Origin: NIOZ-UU13 sp964417935
Lineage (GTDB): Bacteria; Planctomycetota; Phycisphaerae; Sedimentisphaerales; Anaerobacaceae
Reading direction: 5' to 3'
DNA length: 64,000 nt
Assembly: GCA_964417935.1 (NCBI GenBank)
Contig: CAYQKF010000010.1
Location: 1 to 64,000, forward strand
The notes beneath the pieces are model-generated. The model saw nothing but the letters and a program-made list of their open reading frames with translations. It ran no database searches and was not told the origin of the DNA. This document shows positions 50,757 to 59,859 of the stretch, in pieces. How positions within the stretch are numbered: position 1 is the stretch's first letter; each line of letters starts with the position of its first letter. A program made the position numbers and the translations under genes.

Positions 50757-51395
50757 TTAAATACCTAAGAAGGTAGCCATTTCATTAGCGGCTTTAACAA
50801 AAGCATCAATGTAAAGGTTAATGCGTCGTTTACTGTTTTTCTGGTTGAATGAAAGTAGATAGTCACCTGGCTCGCGAAATTTTTTCATGCCTTTTTTCTT
50901 GTAGACGCTTTCGAGTTTACGAGTTGCTGCGTAACTATAGTGGGCCAAGTAATTTCTCATAGTATAAAACTCATCAATTTTGTCGCCAGTAGGTTTTTGA
51001 CAAATCTCTTTAAAAGGATCATTGTCAGGAACAAGGATTTTTTTTGCGAAGCTTTTTAGATGAGAAACATTTTTGAAATCAAGATATCCGACTCCCACAA
51101 TCATAGCCTTGCAAACATCTCTTGAAAGGTGTTTGGGTATCGAAAAACCCGTGTGCTCTGCAAATTGCGTAGTATCCTTGTTTAGGCAATCGATGAGAAG
51201 GTCTTTTGTGAGGACTTCCCAATTAGCACATATCTTAAAGACAAAAGCCTCAACAATTTGCTCTTTCTCTTTGCGAGACTCTTTGTGAGAATCTTTCATT
51301 CGGTGCGTGTTGTATACTTTGTTGAGGAAATCTATGTCCCAATTCGTCCACTCTCGGAAAAAACCAAATGTTTTTTTAAGAGAGCTCTTCCTCAT
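50757..51395 (-). CDS. HEPN-like protein with RxxxxH motif, unknown function
   Basis: 212 residues, mostly helical. The RNYLAH motif (in YTMRNYLAHYSY) fits the Rx4-6H active-site pattern of HEPN ribonucleases. N-terminal helices (EQIVEAFVFKICANWEVLTK) resemble the HEPN-type proteins of Abi and RiboL families. No antitoxin gene adjoins it. The assignment is tentative. It sits on the opposite strand between the two parts of the alternative dehydroquinate pathway. Confidence 0.5.
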   Translation of the reverse strand: MRKSSLKKTFGFFREWTNWDIDFLNKVYNTHRMKDSHKESRKEKEQIVEAFVFKICANWEVLTKDLLIDCLNKDTTQFAEHTGFSIPKHLSRDVCKAMIVGVGYLDFKNVSHLKSFAKKILVPDNDPFKEICQKPTGDKIDEFYTMRNYLAHYSYAATRKLESVYKKKGMKKFREPGDYLLSFNQKNSKRRINLYIDAFVKAANEMATFLGI

Positions 51396-51534
51396 AAGCT
51401 AAGAACCTACTGATATTGTGCGATACCCAAGGACTATTACAAACGCAATAGCGAAAGTTGTTGACAAGATTCTACCATTTACTTTATATTCTATAAAAAC
51501 GGCAACTCAATGTTAAGCAAGGGTAAAGTAAAAA

Positions 51535-52530
51535 ATGAAAAAACTATGGGTAAATGTTATTCCATACAGTAAGGAGGTTGCCATAGCTGCGCTGGAAAGC
51601 GGAGTTGAGGTGGTTGTTCTCCCTGATGGCCAAAGTGAAACTGTCCGCCAGTTCGGCAAAATCAAAACCGTCGAGAAAAACGGCGATATCAAGCCCGGCG
51701 TGGACGTCGAGTTCATAGATATAGCCGGCAAAGAAGACGAAGACAAAGCTGCTGCAGTGCCTGCGGAAAAAATTATTGTCCTTAGAATGCTCGATTGGAC
51801 GATTATACCGATAGAGAACCTGTTAGCCCGGCGGGGCAAAGATATTATGGTCCAGGTAGAAAATAGCGAACAGGCCAGGCTTATGGTCGAGATACTTGAA
51901 AAAGGCGTTGATGGCGTTGTCTTAAATACAACCAGTATAAACGAAATAAAGAAGTGCGCTGAAATCATTCAAGGCGTAAGTGAAAAAGTCGCCCTTGTAA
52001 CAGCCACCATCACTGCCACCAAACAATTAGGCATGGGTGACAGGGCCTGTCTCGATACCTGCACGCAAATGACTTTGGGCGAAGGGATGCTCGTCGGCAA
52101 TACCGCTTCGGGTTTCTTCTTGGTGCATTCCGAATCCATCGACAACCCTTACGTGGCATCTCGTCCGTTCCGGGTCAATGCCGGAGCGGTGCACGCATAT
52201 ACCTTAACGCCGGGCGGTAAAACAAAATACCTGGCGGACCTTAAAACCGGTGATGAAGTGCTTGTGGTGGATTTCCAGGGCAAAAGTCAAACCGCTTATC
52301 TTGGCAGAAACAAAATCGAAAAAAGACCTATGATGCTCATCGATGCCAAAGCCGAAGCCCAGCCGATAAGTCTGGTCTTACAGAACGCCGAGACGATTCG
52401 ACTGGTCAGCCCAGACGGCAAAGCAATTTCGGTTACAACTTTGAAGCCGGGCGATAAAGTCTTAGGCCATATCGAAAAGGCCGGCAGGCACTTCGGTATG
52501 CAGGTTGACGAGACGCTGATTGAAAGGTAG
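51535..52530 (+). CDS. 3-dehydroquinate synthase II (archaeal type)
   Basis: 331 residues. Matches archaeal DHQ synthase (MJ1249 family). The signature region is QLGMGDRACLDTCTQMTLGE, then GMLVGNTASGFFLVHSE and PFRVNAGAVHAYTLTPGGKT. The family oxidatively deaminates and cyclises ADH to 3-dehydroquinate with NAD+, and is unrelated to AroB. GriH of grixazone synthesis belongs to the same family and makes an aminobenzoate instead. It is separated from the ADH-synthase gene by three unrelated genes. Confidence 0.87.
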   Translation: MKKLWVNVIPYSKEVAIAALESGVEVVVLPDGQSETVRQFGKIKTVEKNGDIKPGVDVEFIDIAGKEDEDKAAAVPAEKIIVLRMLDWTIIPIENLLARRGKDIMVQVENSEQARLMVEILEKGVDGVVLNTTSINEIKKCAEIIQGVSEKVALVTATITATKQLGMGDRACLDTCTQMTLGEGMLVGNTASGFFLVHSESIDNPYVASRPFRVNAGAVHAYTLTPGGKTKYLADLKTGDEVLVVDFQGKSQTAYLGRNKIEKRPMMLIDAKAEAQPISLVLQNAETIRLVSPDGKAISVTTLKPGDKVLGHIEKAGRHFGMQVDETLIER

Positions 52531-52534
52531 AGTT

Positions 52535-52999
52535 ATGGTTTGGCCGGACGATGTGCTCAGTATAATCTTAGCTGCTTTTCTTGGAGCTGCAATAGGGCTG
52601 GAGAGGGAGCTTAGCGGCAAGTCCGCCGGGCTGCGGACAAATCTCTTAATATGCCTCGGCGCAGCCATCTTTACCATAATCTCCAAACGAATGGTGGACG
52701 TAACCGAAGGTTCGACTACAAGGATAGCCGCCCAGATTGTTACCGGTGTAGGCTTTTTAGGTGCCGGTGCCGTCATCCAGGATAGGCGTGGTGTGCATGG
52801 CTTAACTACCGCCGCGACTATCTGGCTTGTTGCAAGTATCGGAATGGCTTGTGGGGCAGGTTTTCACGACTTGGCAGCTATATCGACCCTCATTGTAATT
52901 GTTGTCCTCGCTGGCCTCTTAAAGCTGGCCAAGCCTTTGGCACGCTATGTGAAGAAACACAAAACCGAATCCGAAAGCATTCCCGACGACCAGGATTAA
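52535..52999 (+). CDS. MgtC/SapB-family membrane protein
   Basis: 154 residues with four membrane helices. Conserved head ILAAFLGAAIGLERELSGKSAGL and GVGFLGAGAVIQDR, then GLTTAATIWLVASIGMACG. MgtC-type proteins influence magnesium homeostasis and ATP synthase activity; the short form without an ACT-like tail is common in bacteria. The ATG after GAAAGG is chosen. It follows DHQ synthase II by 4 bp and is probably co-transcribed. Confidence 0.83.
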   Translation: MVWPDDVLSIILAAFLGAAIGLERELSGKSAGLRTNLLICLGAAIFTIISKRMVDVTEGSTTRIAAQIVTGVGFLGAGAVIQDRRGVHGLTTAATIWLVASIGMACGAGFHDLAAISTLIVIVVLAGLLKLAKPLARYVKKHKTESESIPDDQD

Positions 53000-53081
53000 A
53001 CAAACCTTCCTGAAGCTGAAACTGGTTCCGCCTCTACTTTAACTATCCTTTCAGCAAGGACTCTCTTTAGAACAACGTAAA

Positions 53082-53135
53082 GCAGATTTTCCACTGTAGT
53101 TCAACTTCGACTTCGCTGAGTTCGGGATGACGGGG
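53082..53135. repeat. REP-like half element
   Basis: GCAGATTTTCCACTGTAG followed by TTCGACTTCGCTGAGTTCG and GGGATGAC, resembling the right half of the GTCATTCTGAGC family. The rest of the 53000-53293 gap shows nothing. Confidence 0.5.
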
Positions 53136-53293
53136 AATTTGTGCTTGGCGCCTTTGGGCAAATTGGGTAGAATTTGCCATAGTGTGTGTTACTGTGGCGT
53201 TGTCCTGCAAATCAGGGTGTCTGACTATACTATCTTGATTAAGCTGCGTCATGTGAGAAAAAAACGCATCTGAGTATTATGGAGGTAAAAAAA

Positions 53294-55741
53294 ATGCAAT
53301 CCTTAAAAAGAAAAAACATCCGCTCATGTCCGAAGACTGATAAATGTCACAACCGCAACAGGAAATATCGCTGGTTAATGTGGATATTTCCCATAGCGGG
53401 GTTGGTATCGCTGATATGGTTTTTGGTTCGAGTAATACCGAAGCCTTCACGGGCGACATATCCATGTCAGCGGGTCGCTTTTCCGTTAGCTTCAGGGTTT
53501 GTGGCCTGGCTTATAGGCCTGGGTGCAGCAACAATGGCATTTAGAAAAGCCAAACTCAATTTCGCAAGGAGGCGATTTGTAATGGCCTTGGTATGTATCG
53601 CCATTAGTGTCGGGGCCTTGTTGTTAACTATGAGCGCTACAGGTGAGAAGCTGCTCTTGGCTGAACCCCAGTCTGCGAATGAGCCAATAGGAGTTGCCAA
53701 GGGCATTTATCCAGGTCGCGTCGTGTGGGTACATGACCCTGATGCTACCGATTGGGAAGGCCCCGGAGATGGTCACTGGTGGGAAAGTAACCATACAAGC
53801 CAGACACGGGTAAGCCGGATGATGTCACGTGCAATACGTGAGCTGACCGGGACAGCGAGTGACGCTGACGCCTGGGACAAAATGTTCAGGTACTTCAACA
53901 AGGCACACGACAAGAGAAATGTCGCATATAAACCCGGCGAAAAGATATTTATCAAGGTAAACTTTGTCGGCTTTATCCGGACTGTCAGAAGTGTCAATCC
54001 TGAAAATTACGATTTGGAACAAGGTATCGATTATATGAACACCTCGCCGCAGATGATTACCGCCCTGCTGCGGCAGCTTGTAGAAACAGTCGGCGTAAAG
54101 CAATCCGACATTTCGATTGGCGACAGCCTGGCCCGCTTTGCAAACGAGTACTATAACATTTTGCATAAGGAGTTTCCAAACGTCCGCTTTATGGATTGTG
54201 GAGGAAAGTTTGGCCGAATCAAGATGAAGCAATCCTCAGTCCCCTTCTACTGGAGCTGCAATCCTCAGGTGTCCGAGCAGGATTACGCACCGGCCAGCTA
54301 TGCCGAGGCTGATTACTTAATAAACCTGGCAAACCTCAAAGCCCACACGGGCGCCGGCATTACCCTCTGTGCAAAGAACCACTACGGTTCGCTTATCAGA
54401 ACACCCCCACAGAAGGGCTATTACGATTTGCATCCGGGTGCTTTTTCCAAGGAGGTGGGAATATACAGAAACCTCGTCGATCTGATGGGATATAAGCACG
54501 TCGGCGGCAAGACCCTGCTGTATCTGGTTGACGGCCTTTACTCCGGAATACATCCCAGAGACAGAGCGCCGCGAAAGTGGAGCACGTATCCTTTCAACGG
54601 CGACTGGGCTTCGAGTCTTTTGGCCTCGCAGGACCCGGTGGCCATCGATTCGGTCGGCTTCGATTTTCTCCGGGCTGAATATGAAAACTATCCACGCAAG
54701 GCCGGTGTGGACGATTACCTCCACGAGGCGGCGCTGGCGAATAATCCCCCTTCGGGGACATTCTATGACCCCGACCACCCCGGCAACGTCAAGAGACTGC
54801 CCAGTCTCGGCGTCCACGAGCATTGGAACAATCCAAAGGATAAAAAATACTCCCGCAATTTGGGAACCGGCAGGGGCATCGAGCTTGTAGCGATAACAGC
54901 GGCAAGCACCGCAAAAGCAGGTATCATCGCACCAGGAGCAAAGGTAGAAAAACTTGCAGATGGCTTTAAGTTTACAGAAGGCCCGGCTGTTGACGCTCAG
55001 GGTAATGTCTTCTTCACCGACCAGCCGAACAATCGGATTCACAAATGGTCGGTGGACGGCAAGCTGTCAATATTCCACAATAGCCCCGGAAGGGCCAATG
55101 GTCTTTACTTCGACAAAGACGGTAACTTACTGGCTTGTGCAGACCTTAATAACGAGTTATGGTTGATTGACACCAAAGGCAACGCAACCGTGCTTGTCAA
55201 GGACTACAAGGGCAAGAAACTTAATGGTCCTAACGACCTGTGGGATGATCCCAAAGGTGGAATATACTTTACCGACCCTTTCTATAAAAGGTCTTACTGG
55301 AACAGAGGCCCTATGGAACAGGATGGCCAGCATGTTTATTATCTAAATCAGAATCGCGAAAAACTTATACGAGTAACTAATGACCTCGTCCAGCCTAATG
55401 GGATAATCGGTACGCCTGACGGCAAGCTGCTTTACGTTGCTGACATCCGAGCGAGAAAAACCTACGTGTATAACATCAATGCGGATGGAACACTGTCGAA
55501 CAAAAAGCTTTTCTGCTTGATGGGTTCCGACGGAATGACGATTGACAACGAGGGTAACGTTTATCTTACGGGCAAAGGCGTTACGGTCTTTAATTCAGCC
55601 GGTGAAAAAATCGAACATATTGACATCGACGCCGGATGGACGGCAAACGTATGTTTCGGCGGGCCGGACAGACATACCATCTTTATAACCGCCCAAACCT
55701 CGCTTTACTCACTGCGTATGCGCGTCAAAGGAGTATATTAA
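53294..55741 (+). CDS. Membrane-anchored DUF362 / SMP-30 fusion protein
   Basis: 815 residues. Three membrane helices occur in residues 1-120, then a DUF362 domain (about 130-530, with KIFIKVNFVGF and GITLCAKNHYGSLI). The last ~270 residues are an SMP-30/gluconolactonase-like propeller starting IIAPGAKVEKLADGFKFTEG, with DGMTIDNEGNVYLTGKG. The same propeller begins the protein at 61470-63044, with the same lead-in VAPGAKVEKL. The ATG at 53294 follows GGAGGTAAAAAAA; the ATG at 53279 lies 5' of this ribosome site. Substrate unknown. Confidence 0.78.
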   Translation: MQSLKRKNIRSCPKTDKCHNRNRKYRWLMWIFPIAGLVSLIWFLVRVIPKPSRATYPCQRVAFPLASGFVAWLIGLGAATMAFRKAKLNFARRRFVMALVCIAISVGALLLTMSATGEKLLLAEPQSANEPIGVAKGIYPGRVVWVHDPDATDWEGPGDGHWWESNHTSQTRVSRMMSRAIRELTGTASDADAWDKMFRYFNKAHDKRNVAYKPGEKIFIKVNFVGFIRTVRSVNPENYDLEQGIDYMNTSPQMITALLRQLVETVGVKQSDISIGDSLARFANEYYNILHKEFPNVRFMDCGGKFGRIKMKQSSVPFYWSCNPQVSEQDYAPASYAEADYLINLANLKAHTGAGITLCAKNHYGSLIRTPPQKGYYDLHPGAFSKEVGIYRNLVDLMGYKHVGGKTLLYLVDGLYSGIHPRDRAPRKWSTYPFNGDWASSLLASQDPVAIDSVGFDFLRAEYENYPRKAGVDDYLHEAALANNPPSGTFYDPDHPGNVKRLPSLGVHEHWNNPKDKKYSRNLGTGRGIELVAITAASTAKAGIIAPGAKVEKLADGFKFTEGPAVDAQGNVFFTDQPNNRIHKWSVDGKLSIFHNSPGRANGLYFDKDGNLLACADLNNELWLIDTKGNATVLVKDYKGKKLNGPNDLWDDPKGGIYFTDPFYKRSYWNRGPMEQDGQHVYYLNQNREKLIRVTNDLVQPNGIIGTPDGKLLYVADIRARKTYVYNINADGTLSNKKLFCLMGSDGMTIDNEGNVYLTGKGVTVFNSAGEKIEHIDIDAGWTANVCFGGPDRHTIFITAQTSLYSLRMRVKGVY

Positions 55742-55779
55742 AAATAAATATTTACAAATACAGAACATCCTTAACTGCC

Positions 55780-55808
55780 TTGACAGCATACACGCTGGTT
55801 GTTATACT
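55780..55808 (+). promoter_or_regulatory. Sigma-70-type promoter of the kinase gene
   Basis: TTGACA at 55780-55785, a 17-bp spacer, and TATACT at 55803-55808, about 70 bases upstream of the ATG. The second kinase gene has an equally spaced promoter (63343-63371), and both share GGTTGTTATA at the -10 edge. Confidence 0.78.
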
Positions 55809-55879
55809 GCTATCGGATTAGCTTAACTCAGGCTCATTTCTCACCCACAAGTAAAGTGTATTTAAACGGAGGGACGCCG

Positions 55880-58576
55880 ATGAGCGACCCTGAGGAAAGA
55901 AACAATAACAAGCCGAGTGAGAAGGAACCTTCTCCGACGGCCAGCTTCAGCGACTCGGTGACAGGGCCGGGTGGGCAGATAGGTCCATTCCGAATTGAGC
56001 GGGAGCTTGGCCGTGGGGCAGTGGGGGTGGTTTACTTAGCCCACGACACCAAGCTCGACCGCCCGGTGGCCATCAAGAGCTTGCCGGCTGAGGTGATGGA
56101 GAACCCTAAGGCCCGGTTGCGTTTTGCTCGTGAGGCCCGGGTTCTGGCGTCGTTGAATTACCCAAACATCGCCACTATCTACGAGGAACTGGAAGAGGAC
56201 GAGGGCGTCGGCTATCTTATTCTCGAATATGTCCCCGGGCAGACACTGGCCGAGCGGATTGCGCGCGGGCCGCTTAAGCCGGAAGAGGCGTTAACGATTT
56301 CTTTGCAGATAGCTGAGGCCGTGGCGGCAGCGCACGAGCATGACGTTATCCACCGCGACCTCAAGCCCGGCAATATAAAGATAACGCCGGAAGGCAAGGT
56401 GAAGGTGCTGGACTTCGGCCTGGCCAAGGCGGTCAGTGGCCAAGCCTTAGACCAGCAAAGCACCGTTACAGAGCCGGGCCGGGTGATAGGCACACCGGCC
56501 TATATGAGTCCGGAACAGGCCCGCGGTAGGCCGACCGATAAGCGCAGCGACATCTGGTCGTTCGGCTGTGTGCTGTACGAAATGCTGACGGCTACAGTCC
56601 CCTTCAGAGGCGAAACAGTTTCCGACACCCTGGCCAACATTCTGCAAACAGAACCCAACTGGCAAGCGCTGCCTCAGAGCACGCCGGCGAACATCCGGTC
56701 TCTACTGCGTCACTGCCTTAAGAAAGACCCGCACCGCCGGCTTCGGGACATCGGAGATGCAGGCATTGAAATCAGCGAAACGCTGAACAAACTGGCGGCC
56801 CCAACGCCAGCAACCATCCCAGCTAAGTTACGAAGAATGGCGATGATTATTGGTGCGGCTATCATTATTGTCCTATGTGCTATTGCTGTGCGGTTTATTC
56901 TGGAAAAGCAAACTCAACCAGCTTCAAAGGAAATACGACTGGTGGTCCTGCCGTTTGAGAATCTTGGCTCCACCGAGGATGAGTATTTCGCCGATGGCAT
57001 TACCGATGCTATCACCGCTCGTTTAGCGGGTATTCGGGGGTTGGGTGTCATCTCACGGCAGAGCGCAATACAGTATAAGAAAAGAGAAAAGGATACACGG
57101 CAGATAGCTAAAGAGTTGCGTGTCGATTACATTCTGGAAGGTACGGTCCAGCGTGAGCGGCCATCAGACCCAACCAGCAGAGTGAGGATAATACCTCAGC
57201 TTATCAGGGCTTCCGATGACACACACGTCTGGGCGCAGACTTATGATAATGATATGAGTGAGGTTTTCCAGGTACAGTCTGATTTAGCTGAGCGGGTGGC
57301 AAAGGCATTAGACATTACCCTGCTTGAACCGGAACGCCGGGCACTTCAATCCAGGCCAACACAAAACATGGAGGCTTATGACTATTACCTGCGCGGCCGT
57401 GACTATGCATTACGTGGATATCCGCACGAAAATGACTTAAGGATAGCCATTCGAATGTACAATAAGGCTATCGAGCTTGACCCCCTTTTTGCCATAGCCT
57501 ACTCCTGGCTCTCACACGCTCATGCCGGGATGTATTGGTTTTATCATGACCGGAGCGAAGAACGCCTTGCCATGGCAAAACAAGCCGTGGACAAAGCGTT
57601 CCAACTTGAGCCTGATTTGCCAGAGGCACATCTGGCTCTGGGCTTTTACCACCTTTGGGCTCATTTGGACTATGACCGTGCCTTAGAGCAGTTCGCCATC
57701 GCCCGGAAAAGTCAGCCGAATAACAGTGAGCTGCTGTCAGGTACCGGTTACGTTCAAAGGCGGCAGGGCAAATTCGAGCAGGCATTGGGCAATATCAAGA
57801 GAGCTTGCGAGCTTGACCCACTAACACACTATCTAGCCTGGGAGGTCGGGACAACTTTTATGCTCCTGCGCAAGTACCCGGAAGCAGAGCTTTACTATGA
57901 CCGCGCCATCTCACTGGCTCCCGATCGGCCCCGGGGCTATAACGGTAAGGCCCAACTATACCTGTGCTGGGAAGGCAGCACTAAGAAGGCGCGGGCTGTC
58001 CTGGAGGAGGCGCTGCAGAGCATCAAGTCAGCAGAAAACGCCTCCATTGTTAATTCGCTGGTCAATATCGATGTTTTCGATAGAGACTATCAGGAGGCGT
58101 TGGACCGGCTATCTTTAAAATCAGAAGACATTGATAAGATGAGTCATTCCAATGCTCTACAATACGCACTAATCTATAGGTGCATGAGCAAAAAAGAACT
58201 GGCGAAGAAATACTACGAAGATGCTCGAAGCATTCTGGAAACCAAGATACAAGAACAGCCGGAGGATCCACGGTTCCACAGTTCGCTCGGCATCGCTTAT
58301 GCTGGCCTGGGTCGAAAGGAAGATGCCATCAGGGAGGGGGAGTTGGGGGTAAACCTGCTACCTGTAACCAAGGATGCCTGGGCAGGTACATTTCGGGTTG
58401 AGGACTTGGCCTGTATCTATGTAATGGTTGGCGAATTTGATGCGGCCATCGACCAGTTAGAGTTTCTGCTGGCCAGACCTGGAAAGATGTCGATTCATTT
58501 ACTTCGACTTGACCCGGCCTGGGACCCCCTGCGCGACCATCCTCGTTTCAAAAAACTTTTAGAGGAAGGAAAATAG
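55880..58576 (+). CDS. Serine/threonine protein kinase with TolB-N-like domain and TPRs
   Basis: 898 residues. The kinase spans about 36-300: ELGRGAVGVVYLAHD, Lys66 in PVAIKSL, HRDLKPGNI, DFGLAK, TPAYMSPEQ. A membrane helix (MAMIIGAAIIIVLCAIAVRF) is followed by a TolB/CadC-like domain (LVVLPFENLGSTEDEYFADG, ADGITDAITARLAG, YILEGTVQ) and TPR repeats to the end. The kinase would sense through its extracytoplasmic part and phosphorylate cytoplasmic targets. GGAGG precedes the ATG. The N-terminus closely matches the next kinase at 63442. Confidence 0.9.
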   Translation: MSDPEERNNNKPSEKEPSPTASFSDSVTGPGGQIGPFRIERELGRGAVGVVYLAHDTKLDRPVAIKSLPAEVMENPKARLRFAREARVLASLNYPNIATIYEELEEDEGVGYLILEYVPGQTLAERIARGPLKPEEALTISLQIAEAVAAAHEHDVIHRDLKPGNIKITPEGKVKVLDFGLAKAVSGQALDQQSTVTEPGRVIGTPAYMSPEQARGRPTDKRSDIWSFGCVLYEMLTATVPFRGETVSDTLANILQTEPNWQALPQSTPANIRSLLRHCLKKDPHRRLRDIGDAGIEISETLNKLAAPTPATIPAKLRRMAMIIGAAIIIVLCAIAVRFILEKQTQPASKEIRLVVLPFENLGSTEDEYFADGITDAITARLAGIRGLGVISRQSAIQYKKREKDTRQIAKELRVDYILEGTVQRERPSDPTSRVRIIPQLIRASDDTHVWAQTYDNDMSEVFQVQSDLAERVAKALDITLLEPERRALQSRPTQNMEAYDYYLRGRDYALRGYPHENDLRIAIRMYNKAIELDPLFAIAYSWLSHAHAGMYWFYHDRSEERLAMAKQAVDKAFQLEPDLPEAHLALGFYHLWAHLDYDRALEQFAIARKSQPNNSELLSGTGYVQRRQGKFEQALGNIKRACELDPLTHYLAWEVGTTFMLLRKYPEAELYYDRAISLAPDRPRGYNGKAQLYLCWEGSTKKARAVLEEALQSIKSAENASIVNSLVNIDVFDRDYQEALDRLSLKSEDIDKMSHSNALQYALIYRCMSKKELAKKYYEDARSILETKIQEQPEDPRFHSSLGIAYAGLGRKEDAIREGELGVNLLPVTKDAWAGTFRVEDLACIYVMVGEFDAAIDQLEFLLARPGKMSIHLLRLDPAWDPLRDHPRFKKLLEEGK

Positions 58577-58616
58577 TCTAATATACTTGTGAGCTAAAAA
58601 GCGAAAAGGGATTCAA

Positions 58617-59654
58617 ATGACCAGAAAACAATATACTCTAACGGTACTATTTTTGATTGGGACCTCGTATAGTGTCGCAGCCGTTCCCGTGACGGTGGAG
58701 GTAATTGAGGTCAACAAGATTTGGGATAAGGCCCCGCACAACGCATTTACCGACCTTGTCCATTGGAAAGACGGTTTTTATTGCGCTTTTCGCGAGGGTA
58801 GAGGCCATGTTTCAACCGATGGGAAGATCCGAATACTCGAATCAAAGGACGCAAATCGCTGGAACTCGGCGGCCCTTATTGCTCTGGAAGGCTTTGACCT
58901 GCGCGATGCGCATTTGTCCGTAACGCCGGACGACCGATTAATGCTGCTTGGTGGAGCCGCCCCGCGGAAACAGGACAATCAATCTGCCCCTACCGGCACG
59001 TTCGCGAGTTTTTCGCAGGATGGCAAGCAATGGACCAAACCACAAATTGTCGTCCAGCCGGGACGCTGGTTGTGGTGCGTTACCTGGAACAAAGCAAAGG
59101 CTTATGGCGTTTCCTACACAGCCGGCAAAGGTGAACGCTATCTTGATTTGCTCGTAAGTACCGACGGGATTAACTATCAGCAGCATGTGGCCAAGCTCTT
59201 CGAACAGGGCTATCCGACGGAGGTTACACTGCGTTTTGACACTGACCGGACGTGTTATGCCATTGTCCGCCGTGACCGTCACGGCACAGATTCAAGCACC
59301 GCCTTATTAGGCATAAGCAAGCCGAATTACAAGCACTGGCAATGGAAGGACCTCGGCACTGATTTCAATGGGTTCGGCGGCCCTAACCTCATCCAAATAC
59401 CCGGCGGACACTGGATTGCTGCCGGCCGAATGCACCAGGGTGGTGCGCATACGGCGCTGACTTATATTGATGTCGAGAACGGCACTATGACCAAACTGAT
59501 AAAACTGCCCAGCGGTGGCGATACAAGTTATCCCGGACTTCTTTGGCATAAAAAAATGCTTTACGTCAGCTACTACTCCAGCCACGAAGGCAAAACAAGT
59601 ATCTACCTTGCGAAAGTGAAAATCAAACCAAAGCCCGGCAATGGGAAACATTAG
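58617..59654 (+). CDS. Secreted sialidase-fold (BNR-type) protein
   Basis: 345 residues with signal peptide (TLTVLFLIGTSYSVAA). Residues 30-335 form a beta propeller with Asp-box-like segments (SKDANRWNS, FSQDGKQWTKP, STDGINYQQH) and the Arg/Asp of AFREGRGH. The fold is shared by exo-sialidases and related glycan-acting enzymes; the complete sialidase arginine triad cannot be confirmed by eye. It starts 40 bp downstream of the kinase gene. Confidence 0.75.
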   Translation: MTRKQYTLTVLFLIGTSYSVAAVPVTVEVIEVNKIWDKAPHNAFTDLVHWKDGFYCAFREGRGHVSTDGKIRILESKDANRWNSAALIALEGFDLRDAHLSVTPDDRLMLLGGAAPRKQDNQSAPTGTFASFSQDGKQWTKPQIVVQPGRWLWCVTWNKAKAYGVSYTAGKGERYLDLLVSTDGINYQQHVAKLFEQGYPTEVTLRFDTDRTCYAIVRRDRHGTDSSTALLGISKPNYKHWQWKDLGTDFNGFGGPNLIQIPGGHWIAAGRMHQGGAHTALTYIDVENGTMTKLIKLPSGGDTSYPGLLWHKKMLYVSYYSSHEGKTSIYLAKVKIKPKPGNGKH

Positions 59655-59720
59655 GGAACAGTTGTAATTTTAATGCCGATATGCTGTTGTTAGAAAGTTT
59701 TTGGACAATTAAAAATATTT

Positions 59721-59745
59721 GTCATTCCCGCGAAAGCGGGAATCC
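59721..59745. repeat. REP-like hairpin, GTCATTCCCGC family
   Basis: TTCCCGC GAAA GCGGGAA stem-loop, identical in form to the copy at 43247-43271. Confidence 0.85.
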
Positions 59746-59859
59746 AGAAATAATACGATTTGAGGCGGAGCCTCGATCACATTATTATCTAAAAACTTTT
59801 AACAGGTAGCTTACAATTTTGAATTAAATGGCCGACCTCAAAAGTAGAAGGAGATACAA

